A stretch of 64,000 nucleotides of DNA from an uncultured Selenomonas sp. (GCA_934202005.1 CAKPXP010000007.1:23282-87281); one strand, 5' to 3'; positions 1 through 9,588 are shown, counted from the stretch's first letter. The notes: generated from the letters alone by a model not told the origin. Program-made: numbers and translations.

Positions 1-304
1 CAAAAACATCTTTACGTCACTCCATTGATTGAAATACTGAGAACTCTTCTAGCCAAGGTATTGATTCATCTTGTTATTAAGTGACATTGTACATGACAAC
101 TTTCAATTTTTCAAGTCCTTTCCCCCAAAAATTGGCACAAATTTCCACAAAGATAAACAACCGATGCAGCGACCCGGAAATCACGCCAAATAAAAAGGAA
201 TGGCGCCCGATCCCGCCTCGCCCGCGCAGGGGAAAGGAACGGAATGTGCGTCATCCCGAAAGGAGGGGCTGCCCTACGGCGCAGCGCCCGAAAGCATCTC
301 GCGC
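1..304. other. Intergenic region, no gene seen
   Basis: The first 190 bases are AT-rich and non-coding; the rest is GC-rich sequence beyond the stop codon of the LPP20-like gene. Open frames here run antisense into that gene and lack ribosome sites. I see no clear terminator, repeat or promoter. Confidence 0.5.
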
Positions 305-1237
305 TCAGCGCACGAAGACGACGTTCGTCTTGTCGAGGAAGCCCGTCGCGCCGTTCTCGATGAGCACGCGGTTCGCGTCTGCCGTCGAGAGCACGGGGTT
401 CACGCCGCCGTCGAGGCGGACGGCGCGCACGACGAGCGGGTTGCTGCCAGCGCGCGCGGCGCGGCTCAGATCGCTCGTGTAGCCTGCCATGCCATTCGTA
501 ACGACCTTGTCATAGTCGAGGTTCTTGTAGCCGTAGATGGGCTGTCCGAGATCGTTCTTGATGACCGGGCTCATCGCGGGCTTCAGGCCGAGGCCGGAGC
601 AGTCGACGATGAGGCCCGTGTAGCCGCCGATGGCCTGCGCGCCCGCGGGCGCCGCCGAGGCCGAGGAGCCCTTGGCGCTCGTCGCGCCCTGCGTGGCCGT
701 CGTGCCCGCCGCAGTGCCGCCGAGCGTCACATCGACGTGGACGCTGCTCGGCACAGACGGCGTGACAGAGGCGACCGGCGCGGGCAGCGGCTCCTTCGCC
801 GCCGTCTGCGGCAGGACCGCCGCGGCGACGGACTTCGTGACGCCGAAGAGCGGCACCTGCATCCTCACCGTGTAGCCCTGGCCGCCCTCGACCGTCTTCT
901 CATCGACGATGCGGGCGCCCTGCACGAGCGCGCTGACGTTCGTCTTGATGACGTCGCTCGAGACGGCCATATCCTCGACCGTCGTCGACGCGTCGACCTG
1001 GACGCCCGCGATCTGCTCGGCGATCTGGCGGTACGCGTCGACGACGGCCGCGCGGCGCGCCATCATGCGCGCCTGCACCGCGTTGCGCGCGTTCGCGGGC
1101 GCAACGCCCGTGCCCTCGACCTCGATGACGGAGCTCTCCCAGTCCGTCCCTGCCGCCGCGAAGGCGCTCGCGCAGCTCGCGACGAGCAGCGCGCAGATGA
1201 GCGGCAGGAGCCGCCCAAAGGCAAACCACTTTCTCAT
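305..1237 (-). CDS. Secreted LPP20-like protein
   Basis: 310 residues. The start ATG is preceded by AAAGGAGGT about 8 nt upstream. The N-terminus has a basic stretch, a hydrophobic core ending VASCASAFAAA, and then the mature protein, so it is exported. VASC could be a lipobox (lipoprotein), or AFA-A a signal peptidase I site; I cannot decide. Residues about 40-130 (VEGTGVAP, ARRAAVVDAYRQIAEQIAGV, a later VRMQVPLFG) match the LPP20 fold seen in Helicobacter LPP20 and flagellar FlgT-type proteins. The second half, after a low-complexity A/S/T linker, contains YTGLIVDCSGLGLKPAMSP and a conserved-looking C-terminal part. Role unknown; an envelope or flagellum-associated function is a guess. Confidence 0.7.
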   Translation of the reverse strand: MRKWFAFGRLLPLICALLVASCASAFAAAGTDWESSVIEVEGTGVAPANARNAVQARMMARRAAVVDAYRQIAEQIAGVQVDASTTVEDMAVSSDVIKTNVSALVQGARIVDEKTVEGGQGYTVRMQVPLFGVTKSVAAAVLPQTAAKEPLPAPVASVTPSVPSSVHVDVTLGGTAAGTTATQGATSAKGSSASAAPAGAQAIGGYTGLIVDCSGLGLKPAMSPVIKNDLGQPIYGYKNLDYDKVVTNGMAGYTSDLSRAARAGSNPLVVRAVRLDGGVNPVLSTADANRVLIENGATGFLDKTNVVFVR

Positions 1238-1312
1238 GTGGAAAAACCTCCTTTATCTCTCCCTTTGTCCCTATTATCGGCATTTATCGACAAAAAGTAA
1301 ATTAATTCATCA

Positions 1313-2713
1313 TTACAGTTTCGCCACGCCCCGGCCGCCTGTGTGCCGTCGCGCCTCAGCCGCCCGCAGACGCTGCCGCGCGCGCTCGCGCAGGCGCAGG
1401 CTGCGCGCGAGGAGCATCTCGTAGACAGGCGCGCCGCCCGCGATCTCCGAGACGAGGTAGGCCGTCATCGAGACGAGGATGAGCGGCAGCAGGTGCGCGA
1501 ACGAGCCCGTCATCTCCATGATGAGCACCGTCCCCGTGATCGGCGACTTCACGACGCAGGCGAAGTACGCCGCCATGCCGAACACCATGCAGTCCACGGC
1601 GAGCTGCGGCGCGAGCAGGCCGAGCAGCACCGCCGCGCGCGCGAAGACCGCGCCGCCGAGCGCACCGAGCACGAGCATCGGCAGGAAGATGCCGCCCGGC
1701 ACGCCCGAGCCGAAGCAGAGCATCGTGAAGAAGAACTTCCCGAGGAAGAGCACGAGGAGGAAGCACAGGCCGTAGTCCTCCCACACGAGGCTGTCGACGA
1801 GCGGGCTGCCGCCGCCGAGGATCTGCGGCAGAAAAAAGCCCGCCGCGCACGAGGCAAAGAGCGGCACCACGGGCTTCACCGCCTCCGGCAGCGGCAGGCG
1901 CAGGAAGGTGTCGAGCGAGGCCGTGAGCGTGCGGTTGAACGCGAGCGAGAGCACGCCGACGAACGCGCCGAGCAGGATGAGCGGCAGGAAAAACTCCCCC
2001 GTCGCCACCACGGGCACCTCGCCCATGTGGAAGACCGGCGCGAACCCGAAGAACTCCTGCGTCACCGTCGTCGCCGTTACCGACGCCGCCACGGCGCCCA
2101 TGAGCACGAGCGGAGAGAAATCCTTCGTGAGCTCCTCGAGGCAGAAGATCACGCCCGCGAGCGGCGCGTTGAACGCCGCCGCGAGCCCCGCGCCCGCGCC
2201 CGCCGTCAGGAGGTAGCGATCCTCGCCCGGCGCGCGGCGCGCGAGCCTGCCGACGCCCTGGCCGAGGCACGCGCCGAGCTGCACGCTCGGCCCCTCGCGC
2301 CCGAGCGAGAGCCCCGCGCCGATGCCGAGCACCGCGCCCGTGAATTTCAGCACGAGCACGCGCGCCCAGTTCATCTGCATCTCGCCCGCGAGGATGCCCT
2401 CGATCTGCGGGATGCCCGAGCCGGACGTCATCGGCTCCGCCTCGAGGATGCGGTAGATGATATAGCCGGTGCCCGCGAGCGCGAGCAGCCAGAGCGCCGT
2501 AAACTCCCACGGCGCCTGCGCGAGCCACGCGTAGAGCCGCGGCAGGATCTCCTCCGAGCATACGAGCAGATAGCGGAACGCCGCCACGACGAGCCCCGTG
2601 AGCACGCCGATGAGATTTCCCTCGAGGAACAGCCGGAGCTTCAGCCGCTCCGGCTGCGCGAGCCACGCGAGGAGGGCAAGGAGCTTTTCACGCAAAGCAA
2701 ACATCCTTTCCAT
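1313..2713 (-). CDS. ClC-family chloride channel/transporter
   Basis: About 466 residues with 10-12 hydrophobic helices. Chloride-site signatures are present in order: GSGIPQ, GREGPSVQLG (with the gating glutamate), GVPGGIFLPM, and a late AAYFACVVKSPITGTVLIME segment. The internal glutamate pair in AGVIFCLEEL corresponds to the proton-pathway glutamate of H+/Cl- exchangers, so an antiporter is more likely than a pure channel. The start is uncertain: ATG at 2713 has poor Shine-Dalgarno context, ATG at 2704 directly follows GGAAAGG, and a TTG at 2695 has AAAGG at good spacing. A 26-bp remnant of the dispersed repeat (2715-2740) sits immediately upstream and may have altered the 5' region. Likely monocistronic. 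Confidence 0.9.
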   Translation of the reverse strand: MERMFALREKLLALLAWLAQPERLKLRLFLEGNLIGVLTGLVVAAFRYLLVCSEEILPRLYAWLAQAPWEFTALWLLALAGTGYIIYRILEAEPMTSGSGIPQIEGILAGEMQMNWARVLVLKFTGAVLGIGAGLSLGREGPSVQLGACLGQGVGRLARRAPGEDRYLLTAGAGAGLAAAFNAPLAGVIFCLEELTKDFSPLVLMGAVAASVTATTVTQEFFGFAPVFHMGEVPVVATGEFFLPLILLGAFVGVLSLAFNRTLTASLDTFLRLPLPEAVKPVVPLFASCAAGFFLPQILGGGSPLVDSLVWEDYGLCFLLVLFLGKFFFTMLCFGSGVPGGIFLPMLVLGALGGAVFARAAVLLGLLAPQLAVDCMVFGMAAYFACVVKSPITGTVLIMEMTGSFAHLLPLILVSMTAYLVSEIAGGAPVYEMLLARSLRLRERARQRLRAAEARRHTGGRGVAKL

Positions 2714-2714
2714 A

Positions 2715-2740
2715 GGAAATGCTGATTGGTCAGTGGTTCC
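2715..2740. repeat. Ends-only remnant of repeat family 1
   Basis: The sequence starts GGAAATGCTGATT and ends CAGTGGTTCC, i.e. the two inverted ends of repeat family 1 joined with almost no interior. It lies directly upstream of the clc start region. Confidence 0.5.
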
Positions 2741-2785
2741 ACAAGGAATCGCCGAAGAGGCAAGTCCCATCATAGCGATTCCATA

Positions 2786-2828
2786 AAAAAGAGGCCCCGG
2801 CGGGCAATGCCCGGCCTGAGCCTCTCAT
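2786..2828 (-). terminator. Rho-independent terminator of rpsF-ssb-rpsR
   Basis: On the minus strand a GC-rich hairpin (GAGGCTCAGGCCGGGC, loop, GCCCGCCGGGGCCTC) is followed by TTTTTT, just beyond the rpsR stop codon. Confidence 0.8.
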
Positions 2829-2832
2829 ATCC

Positions 2833-3063
2833 TTATTCCGCCGTGAACGGCAAGAGTGCGATGTTGCGCGCGCGCTTGATGGCGACCGTCACCTGGCGCT
2901 GGTGCTTCGCGCAGTTGCCCGAGATACGGCGCGGCAGGATCTTGCCGCGCTCCGTAATGAAGCGGCGCAGCTTTGCCACGTCCTTGTAATCGATATGCTC
3001 GACCTTGTCCACGCAGAACGTGCAGACCTTCCTGCGGGGCCTTCTGCCTCTGTCACGTCTCAT
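2833..3063 (-). CDS. rpsR: 30S ribosomal protein S18
   Basis: 76 residues starting [18 protein letters not shown] chose ATG at 3063 because GGAGGG lies about 10 nt upstream; an in-frame TTG at 3081 would add six residues without support. S18 binds S6 and 16S rRNA in the platform of the small subunit. Typical features are the early CxxC (CTFC), the [19 protein letters not shown] segment and the [10 protein letters not shown] motif. It is the last gene of the classical rpsF-ssb-rpsR operon and is followed by a strong terminator. Confidence 0.97.
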   Translation of the reverse strand: MRRDRGRRPRRKVCTFCVDKVEHIDYKDVAKLRRFITERGKILPRRISGNCAKHQRQVTVAIKRARNIALLPFTAE

Positions 3064-3081
3064 CAATCTGTTTCCCTCCAA

Positions 3082-3537
3082 TCAAAACGGGATTTCTTCA
3101 TCAGGGATGGACGGTCCGAAGGAGTTGTTCGCCTGCGGCGCCGACTGCTGCGGCGCGGCACTCTGATGGTAGCCGCCCTGCGGTGCCGGCGCGCCGCCCT
3201 CGCGCTGCGGGCGCGAGCCCATGAACTCGACCTCGTTCGCGACGACCTCGGTCACATAGCGCTTGTTGCCATCCTGCGCGTCGTAGGAACGGACCTGCAT
3301 CCGCCCCTCGACGAGCACCTGGCTGCCTTTGATGAGGTTGTTCCCGCAGATCTCCGCGAGGCGCTCCCAGACGACGATGGGGATGAAATCCGCCGTCGGC
3401 TGGCCGTTCGCCTCCGCGTTCTTGCGGCCGAAGCGACGATCCACCGCAAGCGTGAACGATGCGACGGCCTTGCCGCTCTGCGTGTAACGAACCTCCGGGT
3501 CACGCGTCAGACGCCCGGCTAAGATAACCTTGTTCAT
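3082..3537 (-). CDS. ssb: Single-stranded DNA-binding protein
   Basis: 151 residues. An N-terminal OB fold (MNKVILAGRLTRDPEVRYT, about residues 1-105) is followed by a flexible Q/G/A/P-rich linker and the acidic tip DEEIPF, which recruits replication and repair partners. Length and layout match replicative SSB of Firmicutes. It lies between rpsF and rpsR with short gaps, so the three genes are one transcript. Confidence 0.97.
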   Translation of the reverse strand: MNKVILAGRLTRDPEVRYTQSGKAVASFTLAVDRRFGRKNAEANGQPTADFIPIVVWERLAEICGNNLIKGSQVLVEGRMQVRSYDAQDGNKRYVTEVVANEVEFMGSRPQREGGAPAPQGGYHQSAAPQQSAPQANNSFGPSIPDEEIPF

Positions 3538-3564
3538 GGCAAATCCTCCCAGACCTTCACAATA

Positions 3565-3852
3565 TCAGTCCTCGTCAGCTCTCACGATCATGTGCTTGAG
3601 GAGCTCGTCCGTAATCTTCATGACACGGTCGCACTCCTTCATGCATGCCGGCTCAGCCGTCACATAGAACAGATCGTAGAAACCCTCGGTGTTGTCCTTG
3701 ATCTCATAGGCAAGACGCTTCTTGCCCCAACGGTCTTCCTTGTCAATCGTGCCGCCATTGTCGGTGATGAGCTTGCTGAACTTGTCGATGACAGCGTTCA
3801 CAGCCTCTTCCTCCAGCGGTTTCACGATAAATACGACTTCGTACTTTCTCAC
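3565..3852 (-). CDS. rpsF: 30S ribosomal protein S6
   Basis: 95 residues beginning with a GTG codon (VRKYEVVFIVKP) preceded by GAGGAGGTG about 6 nt upstream. The sequence is typical of S6, including WGKKRLAYEIKDNTEGFYDLFYV. S6 partners S18 on the small subunit. It is the first gene of the rpsF-ssb-rpsR operon. The roughly 75-nt leader contains two small hairpins (GTCGC-GAAA-GCGAC and GCCCTC...GAGGGC) and then GACCGAAG; a leader that binds the S6:S18 complex is known for such operons, but I only suggest it here. Confidence 0.96.
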   Translation of the reverse strand: MRKYEVVFIVKPLEEEAVNAVIDKFSKLITDNGGTIDKEDRWGKKRLAYEIKDNTEGFYDLFYVTAEPACMKECDRVMKITDELLKHMIVRADED

Positions 3853-3932
3853 GAAATCACCTCCTCTTCGGTCTTTGGCCCTCCCCCGTAGAGAGGGCAG
3901 AGTCTCTTCTGTCGCTTTCGCGACTAGAAAAT

Positions 3933-3961
3933 TATATCACGCGGCAAAGAAGTTTGCAAGG
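3933..3961 (-). promoter_or_regulatory. Sigma-70-type promoter of rpsF operon
   Basis: On the minus strand TTGCAA (3961-3956), a 17-nt spacer and TATAAT (3938-3933) lie about 75 nt upstream of the rpsF GTG. Confidence 0.75.
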
Positions 3962-3984
3962 GAAAATCTCTCGCCGCCCAGTAC

Positions 3985-4042
3985 AAAAAAGGCGCCCCGC
4001 CACGCCTGCCCCGGAGGGCGGAAGCGGCGGAAGCGCCTTTTC
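3985..4042 (-). terminator. Terminator after chemoreceptor gene
   Basis: A long GC-rich inverted repeat (AAAAGGCGC...GCGCCTTTTTT on the minus strand) lies just downstream of the MCP stop codon. Flanking A and T runs could make it work in both directions. Confidence 0.7.
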
Positions 4043-4052
4043 TATCCAGCAA

Positions 4053-5774
4053 TCAGTATTTGAACTTCTGCAGCGACTCCGAGAGCTCCTGCGCGAGCTG
4101 CGCGAGGCTGTCGCTCGCCGTGGCGATCTCGCCTGCCGACGCGCTCTGCTCCTCGCTCGCGGCCGAGACGCTCTCCATCTCGTTGACGACCTTGCCGCCG
4201 TTGCCCGCGATATTTTTCGTCTTCTCCTGGATGACGCCGGTCTGCGCACCGACCTGACGGAGCTCGCTGACCATGGTCTTCGCACGGTTCGCGACGCTCT
4301 CCGCCGCACCGCGGATCTCGCCGAACGTCTCCTTGAGCTGCGCGACGGCCGCCGTGCCCTCCTGCACAGCCTGGCTGCCGGACTGCATGGAGGCGACGGC
4401 TGCCTCGGTGTCGGCCTGGATGCCCGTGATGAGATCCGTGATCTGCTGCGCCGCCTCCTGCGAGGCCTCCGCGAGCTTGCGCACCTCATCGGCGACGACG
4501 GCGAAGCCGCGGCCGTGCTCGCCCGCACGCGCCGCCTCGATGGCCGCGTTGAGCGCGAGCAGATTCGTCTGCTCGGCGATGCTCGAGATCGTCTCGACGA
4601 TCGTGCCGATCTCCTGCGAGCTCTTGCCGAGCTTGTCGACCGTATCGCGCGAGCTGTTGACGACCTTCTCGACGCTCTCGATGTCCATGACGGCGTCCTC
4701 GACGCGCTTGCCGCCGTCGACGGCGCGCGTGTAGGCCGTGCCCGCGTCCTCCGACACGGCATCCGCCGTGCTGCCGAGACGGTTCAGGGAGTCGAGCGTC
4801 TCCGTGACGCTGTCCTGGGACTCCGCGACGTACTGCTGCTGCTCCGCCGAGGCCTGCGCCGCGTTCGTCACCGACTGCGCGACCTGATCGGAGGCCTGCG
4901 CGCTCTGGTGCGCGCTCGCCGTGAGCTCCTCCGACGAGGCAGCGAGCTGCTGCACCGTCTCGTTCGTCTTCTTCATGAGCGCGCGCACGGTCCTCCGCAT
5001 CTCGATGAAGCCGCGCATCATATCGCCGAACTCGTCGCCGCGCGTGACGGCCGCGCCCGTGTCGCGGAAGTCACCTTCCTGCATCTTCTTGCAGGCCGCG
5101 TTGACCGCGGCGAGCGGCGTCGTGATTTTCTTCGTCGTGATGATGCACGCCGCGATGAGGATCACGAGCACGACGAGCACGATGATGACGATATTGCGGA
5201 GGACGGCGCTGATCTCCTTATCCGTGTTCGCCTTGAGGTCGATGGCGCCCTGATGCTCATCCTGCGTGAGCGCGATGAGGTTCTTGCCCATCTGGGTCGC
5301 CTGCTTCGCACCGGTCTTGCTGTAAAGATCAATCGCCTCGTCGTATTTCCCCTCGAGCGAGAGCTTCGCCACCTGGTCGAAGGTCGCGCGGACGTTCTTC
5401 CACTCGCTCTCGACGTCCTTCATGAGCGAGTCGCTGTCATCGCCGTCGACGTCGATCGCTTTGTAGCCCGCGATGGCGTCGTCGACCTGCTTCGCGCCCG
5501 CCTGATATTTCTGGTTCAGCTCCTGCAGACGCGCGGGATCATCACGGCACGTCGTCATGATGATGACCATGCCCTGCGCATAGCGCATGTTGCTCATCGC
5601 CGAGCCCGCGTAGTCGATGCCCTTGACGCTCGACTCATACATCGTGTTGAGATCGCCGCGCACCGTATTCAGGCCGAGATAACCCGCGATGCTCACGCCG
5701 AGCAACCCGGCCACCGCAATGACGCCGAGGACTACCATCTTGAATACGACCTTCAGATTGTCCATCCAGCTCAT
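4053..5774 (-). CDS. Methyl-accepting chemotaxis protein
   Basis: 573 residues. A transmembrane segment near residues 12-32 is followed by a periplasmic four-helix-bundle ligand domain (4HB_MCP type, about 35-185), a second transmembrane segment (about 188-208, [18 protein letters not shown]), a HAMP domain and a long cytoplasmic coiled coil. The signalling tip contains [19 protein letters not shown] followed by [16 protein letters not shown], the contact site for CheA/CheW. Start ATG has GGGAG upstream. No chemotaxis genes are adjacent, so this is an orphan receptor of unknown ligand, flanked by terminators. Confidence 0.95.
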   Translation of the reverse strand: MSWMDNLKVVFKMVVLGVIAVAGLLGVSIAGYLGLNTVRGDLNTMYESSVKGIDYAGSAMSNMRYAQGMVIIMTTCRDDPARLQELNQKYQAGAKQVDDAIAGYKAIDVDGDDSDSLMKDVESEWKNVRATFDQVAKLSLEGKYDEAIDLYSKTGAKQATQMGKNLIALTQDEHQGAIDLKANTDKEISAVLRNIVIIVLVVLVILIAACIITTKKITTPLAAVNAACKKMQEGDFRDTGAAVTRGDEFGDMMRGFIEMRRTVRALMKKTNETVQQLAASSEELTASAHQSAQASDQVAQSVTNAAQASAEQQQYVAESQDSVTETLDSLNRLGSTADAVSEDAGTAYTRAVDGGKRVEDAVMDIESVEKVVNSSRDTVDKLGKSSQEIGTIVETISSIAEQTNLLALNAAIEAARAGEHGRGFAVVADEVRKLAEASQEAAQQITDLITGIQADTEAAVASMQSGSQAVQEGTAAVAQLKETFGEIRGAAESVANRAKTMVSELRQVGAQTGVIQEKTKNIAGNGGKVVNEMESVSAASEEQSASAGEIATASDSLAQLAQELSESLQKFKY

Positions 5775-6072
5775 AAAAACACTCCCTTATTCTCTTACAC
5801 AAATCATACCAAACCCCGGATCAAATGCCATGTTCCATCGCATCGCCAGGAGCGGCATCAGGCCGCACAGCCCGCGAGCCACCGGCAAGGCACAGCACAG
5901 GCGTCATCCCACCAACGCAGACCTGCCCTGATGCGCGCGGCATCCACGCCCATGAAGACCGTTCGTCCGAAGCACGCCGCCCTTCCGTATACTGGAATAT
6001 TTCTCCCCTAACAGGAGAAATCCTGCTGTTTTTTGAAAAAATTTCAGTCGACGCGTCATTCCCTGCGCCCGC

Positions 6073-7527
6073 TCACCACGGGTGCTTCGTCCGCCAAAAA
6101 GCGGGCTGGAGCATCGCGAGCAGCGTGAAGATCTCAAGCCTGCCAAGCAGCATCTCGAAGCAGAGCAGCGCCTTCATCCCCGCGGGCAGCGGCGCGAACG
6201 TGCAGGTCGCGCCCGCGATACCGAACGCCGGGCCGACGTTGCCGAGCGTCGTGACGCTGATGCCGACCGCGTCGAAGACCGGCACGCCGAACGCCGTGAA
6301 CGCGAGCGCGAAGAGCGCGATCGCCATGATGTAGAGGAAGAAAAAATGCCCGACGCGGTGGAGGACGGAGACCGGCACCGTATGGCCGTTCAGCCGCACG
6401 ACGTGCAGCGCGCGCGGATGGAGCTTCGCGAGAAAGACATTCGCGCTGCTCTTCGCGAGCAGGACGACGCGGCTCACCTTGAGCCCGCTCGCCGTCGAGC
6501 CCGCGCAGCCGCCGATGACCATGAGCGTCAGCAGCACGCCCTTCGAGAGCGCGGGCCAGCGGTCGAAGTCCGCCGTCACGAACCCCGTCGTCGCGAGCGA
6601 CGCCACCTGGAACACCGCGTAGCGCGCCGCCTGCGGCAGCGGCTCGCCGCCCGCGAGCACGAGGTTCGCCGTCACGAGCAGCGCGGCGCACGCGAGGATG
6701 GCGAGATACACCCGGAACTCCGTATTGCGCCGCAGCGCGCCCACGCCCTTTTTCCACACCTTGTAATAGAGCGCGAAATTGCCACCCGCGATCACCATGA
6801 AAAGCGACATCCAGCCCTCGATCCAGACGCTGTCAAACACCATCGCGTTCGCGTCGTACGTCGAGAAGCCGCCCGTGCCGAGCGTCGAGAGCGCGTGGTT
6901 CGCCGCCGTCACCGCGTCCATGCCGCAGAGCCAGTAGATGACGGCCGCCGTGAGCGTCAGTCCCGCATAGAGGCGGAACAGCGCGCCCGTCATCGACTGC
7001 AGGCGCGGCATCACGCGGTCATGCGTCGGGCCCGTCGTCTCCGCGTTGTACATGTAGACCGTGCTCTGCCCCGCCTGCGGCAGCAGCGCGATGAAGATGA
7101 CGATGATGCCGAGCCCGCCGAACCAATGCGTCATGCTGCGCCAGAAAAGCAGGCTCCGCGGCATCTCCGAAAGCGAGGTGATGACCGTCGCGCCCGTCCC
7201 CGTGAAGCCCGACAGGCTCTCGAAAAATCCGTCAAGGAAGCCGAGGCAGCCGCCGAGCACATACGGCAGCATCCCGAGCCCCGCGCCGATGCACCAGCCG
7301 AGCCCCGTGATCGCGATGCCCTCGCGCATCGTGATCGCGCGCACCTCGCGCCGCGCGTGCGTCACAAGCACGCCCCAGAGCGCGATGGCGAGCCCCAGCG
7401 TCAGGCCGAATGCGCGCAGCGCCTCCCCCTCGCCCCAGAAAAGCGCGAGCGCGCACGGGAGGACGAGCACCCCCGACACCGCGAGCGTCAGCCGCGCGAG
7501 CACGTAAAAGACAACGCGCAGATCCAT
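6073..7527 (-). CDS. trkH: TrkH-type potassium transporter subunit (first copy)
   Basis: 484 residues from the ATG at 7527, which has AAAGGAGG at proper spacing; the upstream in-frame ATG at 7548 does not. Four pore-loop repeats typical of TrkH/KtrB are visible: GFTGTGATVITS, STLGTGGFSTYDA, ATTGFVTADF and TTLGNVGPAFG. It forms the membrane pore gated by TrkA. It is third in a minus-strand operon after trkA and a second trkH; the gap to that trkH is about 24 nt. Confidence 0.93.
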   Translation of the reverse strand: MDLRVVFYVLARLTLAVSGVLVLPCALALFWGEGEALRAFGLTLGLAIALWGVLVTHARREVRAITMREGIAITGLGWCIGAGLGMLPYVLGGCLGFLDGFFESLSGFTGTGATVITSLSEMPRSLLFWRSMTHWFGGLGIIVIFIALLPQAGQSTVYMYNAETTGPTHDRVMPRLQSMTGALFRLYAGLTLTAAVIYWLCGMDAVTAANHALSTLGTGGFSTYDANAMVFDSVWIEGWMSLFMVIAGGNFALYYKVWKKGVGALRRNTEFRVYLAILACAALLVTANLVLAGGEPLPQAARYAVFQVASLATTGFVTADFDRWPALSKGVLLTLMVIGGCAGSTASGLKVSRVVLLAKSSANVFLAKLHPRALHVVRLNGHTVPVSVLHRVGHFFFLYIMAIALFALAFTAFGVPVFDAVGISVTTLGNVGPAFGIAGATCTFAPLPAGMKALLCFEMLLGRLEIFTLLAMLQPAFWRTKHPW

Positions 7528-7551
7528 CCCGCGCCTCCTTTCCGCCAAACC

Positions 7552-9096
7552 TTACCAGCGCCGCCGCAGCCGCTCCCCGACGAAGCACGCGAAGAGCAGC
7601 GCGGAAAAAATCTCCACGCGCCCCAGAAGCATCAAACTGATGCAGACGGACTTCCCGAGCGCCGACAACACCGCAAGATCCGTGAAACCGAACAGCGCCG
7701 CCGTATGCCCCGTACTCGTGAGACACCCCGCCGCGAGGCCGAGCGCGGAGAGCACCGGCACCCCCGACGCCGCCACTGCGAGCGTCCCGGAGAGCAGCAC
7801 CACCACCGTGAAGAAGAAGAGCGCGAGCAGCCGCCCCACCACCTTGTCCGGCACCGGCAGCCCGTCGAGCCGCACGCAGACCACCATGTGCGGATGCAGC
7901 GTCCGCCGCAGCTCCTCTGCCGTCATGCGGCCGAGCACGAGCAGCCGCACCGTCTTGAGCCCGCCCGCCGGCGAGCCGAGACACGCGCCCGTGAACGCGA
8001 GCAGGAACAAGAGATACCGGTCAAAATCCGGCCACCCCGCCACTGCCGTCGACGAAAACCCCACCGTTGTGAAAAACGACACCGCCTGAAACAGCCCGTG
8101 CCGCAGCGCCTCCCCCGCCGCATACGTCTGCGTGAGGAAAAGATGCGCGCCGATGAGCAGCCCCGAAGCCGCCGCGATCACGAGCGCCGCCCGCAGCTCC
8201 GCGTCGCGCACGAGCAGGCCCAGGCTGCGCCGCGAGATCGCCTTCCAATAAAGGAGGAAATTCCCGCCCGTCACGAGCATCATCAAGCAGCCAGCCACCT
8301 CGAGCGCCGGGCTGTCGTACGGCTGGAACGCCGCCGTCAGGCTGCTCCCCGCCGTCGAGATCGTGAGCAGCGCGAGCAGCAGCGCCTCAAACGGCGTGAG
8401 CCCCAGGAGCGCGAGCACCGCGAAAAAGAGCGCCGTCAAACCGCCGTAGACGAAAAGCCCGCGCCAGAGCGCGAGATGCATGCGCCGCCAGACAGGACTG
8501 AACGCGACGCTCTGCCGAGCCGTCAGCGTGATGCCGAAGCAGCCGCTCACCTGCGGCAACACCGTCACGAGCATCACGACGAACGTCAGCCCGCCGAGCC
8601 AGCTCATCAGCCCATGCCAGAGCAGGAGCGACGGCGGCAGCGCAGCCGCCGCGGGGAAACAGGAAAGCCCCGTCGCCGTGAACGCCGCCATGCTCTCGAA
8701 AAACGCCGCGAGCGGCGCGAGACGCCCCGAAAGCACAAAAGGCAGCGCGCCGACCGCCGCGAGATACAGCCACGCGAGCACCGCGAAACAAGCGCCCTCC
8801 CCAAGCCGCAGCGGCCGCCGATGCGCGCGCCCCAGCCAGTAGAAAAGCGCCCCCGAGCCGAGCGCCACGAGCAGTGGCACGCCGAACAAAATGAGCCCCT
8901 CGCCCTGCGCCGCGACAGCCTCGCCCTTCCCCGCAAACGCCAGCATGCCCCGCACCCCGGAGCCCACTGCCAGCGCATCCCGCGGCGAAAGCGCGAGCGG
9001 CGGCAAAAGCGCAGCCGCCAGTGCCAAAGACAGACGGCTCATCAGATACCAGAAAATCTCATACCCCTGCCGCACAAACCCACCTCGCAATCTCAT
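7552..9096 (-). CDS. TrkH-type transporter subunit (divergent second copy)
   Basis: About 514 residues from ATG at 9096 (GGAGTGG just upstream; ATG at 9111 is an alternative). Hydrophobic throughout, with four degenerate pore loops: AFTATGLSCFP, LTISTAGSSLTAAF, FFTTVGFSSTAVA and LTSTGHTAALFG. The key glycine of each loop is kept, but loops 2 and 4 lack the usual GGF and NxGP surroundings found in the neighbouring copy. It may have different ion selectivity, or act as an accessory partner. It lies between trkA and trkH on the same strand. Confidence 0.88.
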   Translation of the reverse strand: MRLRGGFVRQGYEIFWYLMSRLSLALAAALLPPLALSPRDALAVGSGVRGMLAFAGKGEAVAAQGEGLILFGVPLLVALGSGALFYWLGRAHRRPLRLGEGACFAVLAWLYLAAVGALPFVLSGRLAPLAAFFESMAAFTATGLSCFPAAAALPPSLLLWHGLMSWLGGLTFVVMLVTVLPQVSGCFGITLTARQSVAFSPVWRRMHLALWRGLFVYGGLTALFFAVLALLGLTPFEALLLALLTISTAGSSLTAAFQPYDSPALEVAGCLMMLVTGGNFLLYWKAISRRSLGLLVRDAELRAALVIAAASGLLIGAHLFLTQTYAAGEALRHGLFQAVSFFTTVGFSSTAVAGWPDFDRYLLFLLAFTGACLGSPAGGLKTVRLLVLGRMTAEELRRTLHPHMVVCVRLDGLPVPDKVVGRLLALFFFTVVVLLSGTLAVAASGVPVLSALGLAAGCLTSTGHTAALFGFTDLAVLSALGKSVCISLMLLGRVEIFSALLFACFVGERLRRRW

Positions 9097-9588
9097 CGCC
9101 ACTCCGGCCATCCCATCGAAACAACCGGCTCACGCTTATATCAGCTGTCCGCATACGATCGTTCGCACACATCGTACCAACACAGACAATGCGTCTCTCC
9201 TATCCCCTCGGGCTGCAACCTCATCAAGGCATCTCCGCAGCTTCGAGGCAGACACCTCTTCCGCCATCGCTACGCTCGGCACCTTCTCCTGAGGAGAAGG
9301 TCGATAAAACCGCCGCGAACAAACCATCGTTGCGTCACTCGCCTCGAACAACCTCCCGCCTCGAACAATCACGCGTACTTCCCTCTCCGCCTCCCCGTCA
9401 GCAGCGGGGCGGCTGGTGCCGGGCAGCGAACGAAGCGCGGAGCCTATTCGATGGCACGACGAGCCTTAATTCTACCGCGAACGCTTTTGCCATCGAGAGC
9501 GAAGCGCGGAGTGAGTCGCACGGCGCCTGCCGCCCCCTCCGCCTCGAACAACCTCCCGCCTCGAACAACTTGCCCCCCGCTGCCCCTT
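9097..9588. other. Intergenic region with repeats between trkA and trkH copies
   Basis: About 490 bases without a credible gene. It contains a family-2 repeat fragment (9249-9300) ending in the hairpin CCTTCTCC-TGA-GGAGAAGG, and a 28-bp direct repeat (GCCTCGAACAACCTCCCGCC plus TCGAACAA) at 9341-9368 and 9541-9568, exactly 200 bp apart. Confidence 0.6.
9249..9300. repeat. Repeat family 2, partial copy
   Basis: It begins CACCTCTTCCGCC and ends CACCTTCTCCTGAGGAGAAG, matching the second half of the copy at 29203-29352. Confidence 0.55.
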
